Shown piece by piece: positions 41,728-42,697 of a DNA stretch of 42,697 nucleotides. The stretch is from positions 1 to 42,697 of the forward strand of contig NZ_LZKK01000113.1 of NCBI RefSeq assembly GCF_001672815.1. Direction: 5' to 3'. The DNA is from Mycobacterium sp. E796. Lineage in GTDB: Bacteria; Actinomycetota; Actinomycetes; Mycobacteriales; Mycobacteriaceae. Each line of letters starts with the position of its first letter. The first letter of the stretch is position 1. A program made the translations under genes and the position numbers. Below the pieces are notes generated by a model that was given only the letters and a program-made list of their open reading frames with translations, was not told the DNA's origin and ran no database searches.

Positions 41728-42697
41728 TGCGCCGCACTGTGTGGCCGGGCGGCGAAATATCCCGCGACCGTCGCCGTGACCTCGAGAAACCTGCGGCGGG
41801 CCGCCGGGGACATCTCCCGGTCCACATCGATGACGCCGCCCGGCCGTAGATGGGGATCGAATGGCACCTCGACCACCGGCTGCCCATGTTCGACGAATTC
41901 GCGCGCCAGCAGCTCCCGGGTGCGTTTGTCGGCGTGGCCGTCGGAGTCGTTGAGCACCACGATGGTGTGGCGCAGCAGCCCCGTCAGGCCCCTCTCCGAC
42001 AGCCATTCCATGGTCCGCGCGGCTGCGGATGCCCCGTCCGCCCACGGCGAGGACACCACGATCAGCGCATCCAGGTCGCGCAGCACTTCCTGGGTCACCG
42101 GCGAGTCCATCGTCGAGCCGCAGTCGATGACCGAGATCGTGAAGTGGTGGTCTAACCGGAGCGCGGCCTCCCGGTAGATCGCGGGGTCGAGCACCCGGCG
42201 CGGCCCGGACGCCGGCTCGCCGCCGAGCACGTGCAGGCCGGCGGAGTTACGGCCAAGGCGCCCAACGACATCGGCGAACGACCGCAGGTTCTTGTCGGCG
42301 GTCAGTTCCCAAAAGGAGCCGGTCGATCGCGGATCGATTCGGCTGCTCAACCGGCCGAACGCGGTGTCGGCGTCGATCGCCACCACATGGTCCTGGCGCC
42401 GCAGCTCGGCGAAAAGCGATCCGACGCTGGCGGCCACCGATGTCTTGCCCACCCCGCCCTTGCCCAGCACGCCGACCTTGTAGTTGCCGTGCAGGGCGGT
42501 TCGGATGGCCGCCTCGTACTGAGCCTCCTGGCGCTGCGCGGGCGACGGGCCCAGTTTGACAAGGCCAAAGGTGGCCAGCCGCAGGGCGCGTCGCCAACCA
42601 CGCTCGGGTAGTTCCGCTGGGGGCATGGGTGCGGGCTGCTCTGGCGCTGGCCGGTTGGGCGGTCGGCGGTTACGTCGGCGCCGCGGTGGCCGCAGCC
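41724..42697 (-). CDS. EspI/Rv3860-like MinD/ParA ATPase (5' end outside window)
   Basis: At least 300 residues of a MinD/ParA-like ATPase. The motifs are Walker A VLGKGGVGKTSVAASVGS, VAIDADTAFGRLSSR and VIDCGSTMDSPV. The segment RGWRRALRLATFGLVKLG before the ATPase domain matches that of EspI in this window, and position and type match Rv3860 (390 aa) of M. tuberculosis. An internal ATG lies at 42626, but the frame stays open with Pro/Arg-rich residues to the window end, so the true start is probably outside. Bases 42640-42693 of that leader are identical to part of eccE2, so the last stretch should be treated with care. Confidence 0.82.
   Translation of the reverse strand, partial: LRPPRRRRNRRPPNRPAPEQPAPMPPAELPERGWRRALRLATFGLVKLGPSPAQRQEAQYEAAIRTALHGNYKVGVLGKGGVGKTSVAASVGSLFAELRRQDHVVAIDADTAFGRLSSRIDPRSTGSFWELTADKNLRSFADVVGRLGRNSAGLHVLGGEPASGPRRVLDPAIYREAALRLDHHFTISVIDCGSTMDSPVTQEVLRDLDALIVVSSPWADGASAAARTMEWLSERGLTGLLRHTIVVLNDSDGHADKRTRELLAREFVEHGQPVVEVPFDPHLRPGGVIDVDREMSPAARRRFLEVTATVAGYFAARPHSAAH
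42640..42693 (+). repeat. 54-base exact direct repeat of eccE2 sequence
   Basis: Bases 42640-42693 are identical to 310-363, in the same orientation. In eccE2 the sequence encodes a membrane helix. Here it is read on the opposite strand as a Pro/Arg-rich stretch. Identity stops at both sides (309/42639 and 364/42694). This may be a join artefact at the sequence end. Confidence 0.9.

Overview
The window is a stretch of mycobacterial chromosome from a slow-growing Mycobacterium that carries both the ESX-2 and ESX-1 type VII secretion loci side by side. The gene order matches the M. tuberculosis region running from mycP2 (Rv3886c) to Rv3860, read in reverse. Many proteins are clear orthologues of M. 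tuberculosis proteins at nearly the same length: EsxA 95 aa, EsxB 100 aa, EccA1 573 aa, EccB1 480 aa, EccCa1 747 aa, EspG1 283 aa. It is not M. tuberculosis, because it has several insertions and losses. I cannot assign the species.

Layout. 1-3675 (+): the end of ESX-2 (mycP2 tail, eccE2, eccA2). 3691-4041 (-): an extra WhiB4-like regulator at the ESX-2/ESX-1 junction. 4433-7590 (+): mycP1, eccE1 and espL. 7598-12576: an inserted carbohydrate-modification island (sulfotransferase, two tandem GT9 glycosyltransferases of which the second is fused to DUF4254, a GT2-like transferase on the minus strand, and an FkbM methyltransferase). 12862-16675 (+): espB and espK. 16686-21373 (-): a second, complete set of ESX-1 substrate and chaperone genes in the order espB2-espE2-espF2-espH2-espL2. 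21443-22021 (+): a divergent TetR regulator with two matching palindromic operators. 22026-38666 (-): the core ESX-1 operon (espJ, eccD1, espI, esxA, esxB, PPE68, eccCb1, eccCa1, eccB1, eccA1, espH, espG1, espF, espE). PE35, which normally precedes PPE68, is absent. 39080-42697: whiB6, a two-gene redox operon (F420-type oxidoreductase, NmrA-like), a SigI-like ECF sigma factor and a partial EspI/Rv3860-like MinD ATPase.

How the genes work together. EccB1, EccCa1/Cb1, EccD1, EccE1 and MycP1 form the inner-membrane ESX-1 machine, and EccA1 and EspG1 act in the cytosol. EsxA/EsxB, PPE68, EspE, EspF, EspB, EspJ and EspK are substrates or accessory factors. EspL and EspH support EspE/EspF. The second cassette holds just the genes that depend on one another (EspE, EspF, EspH, EspL) plus EspB, and no machine parts. 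I infer that it supplies an alternative, TetR-switched cargo set to the same ESX-1 channel.

The two most unusual elements are this TetR-controlled second cargo cassette and the glycosyltransferase/sulfotransferase/methyltransferase island lodged between espL and espB. No tRNA, rRNA, CRISPR array or transposase was seen.
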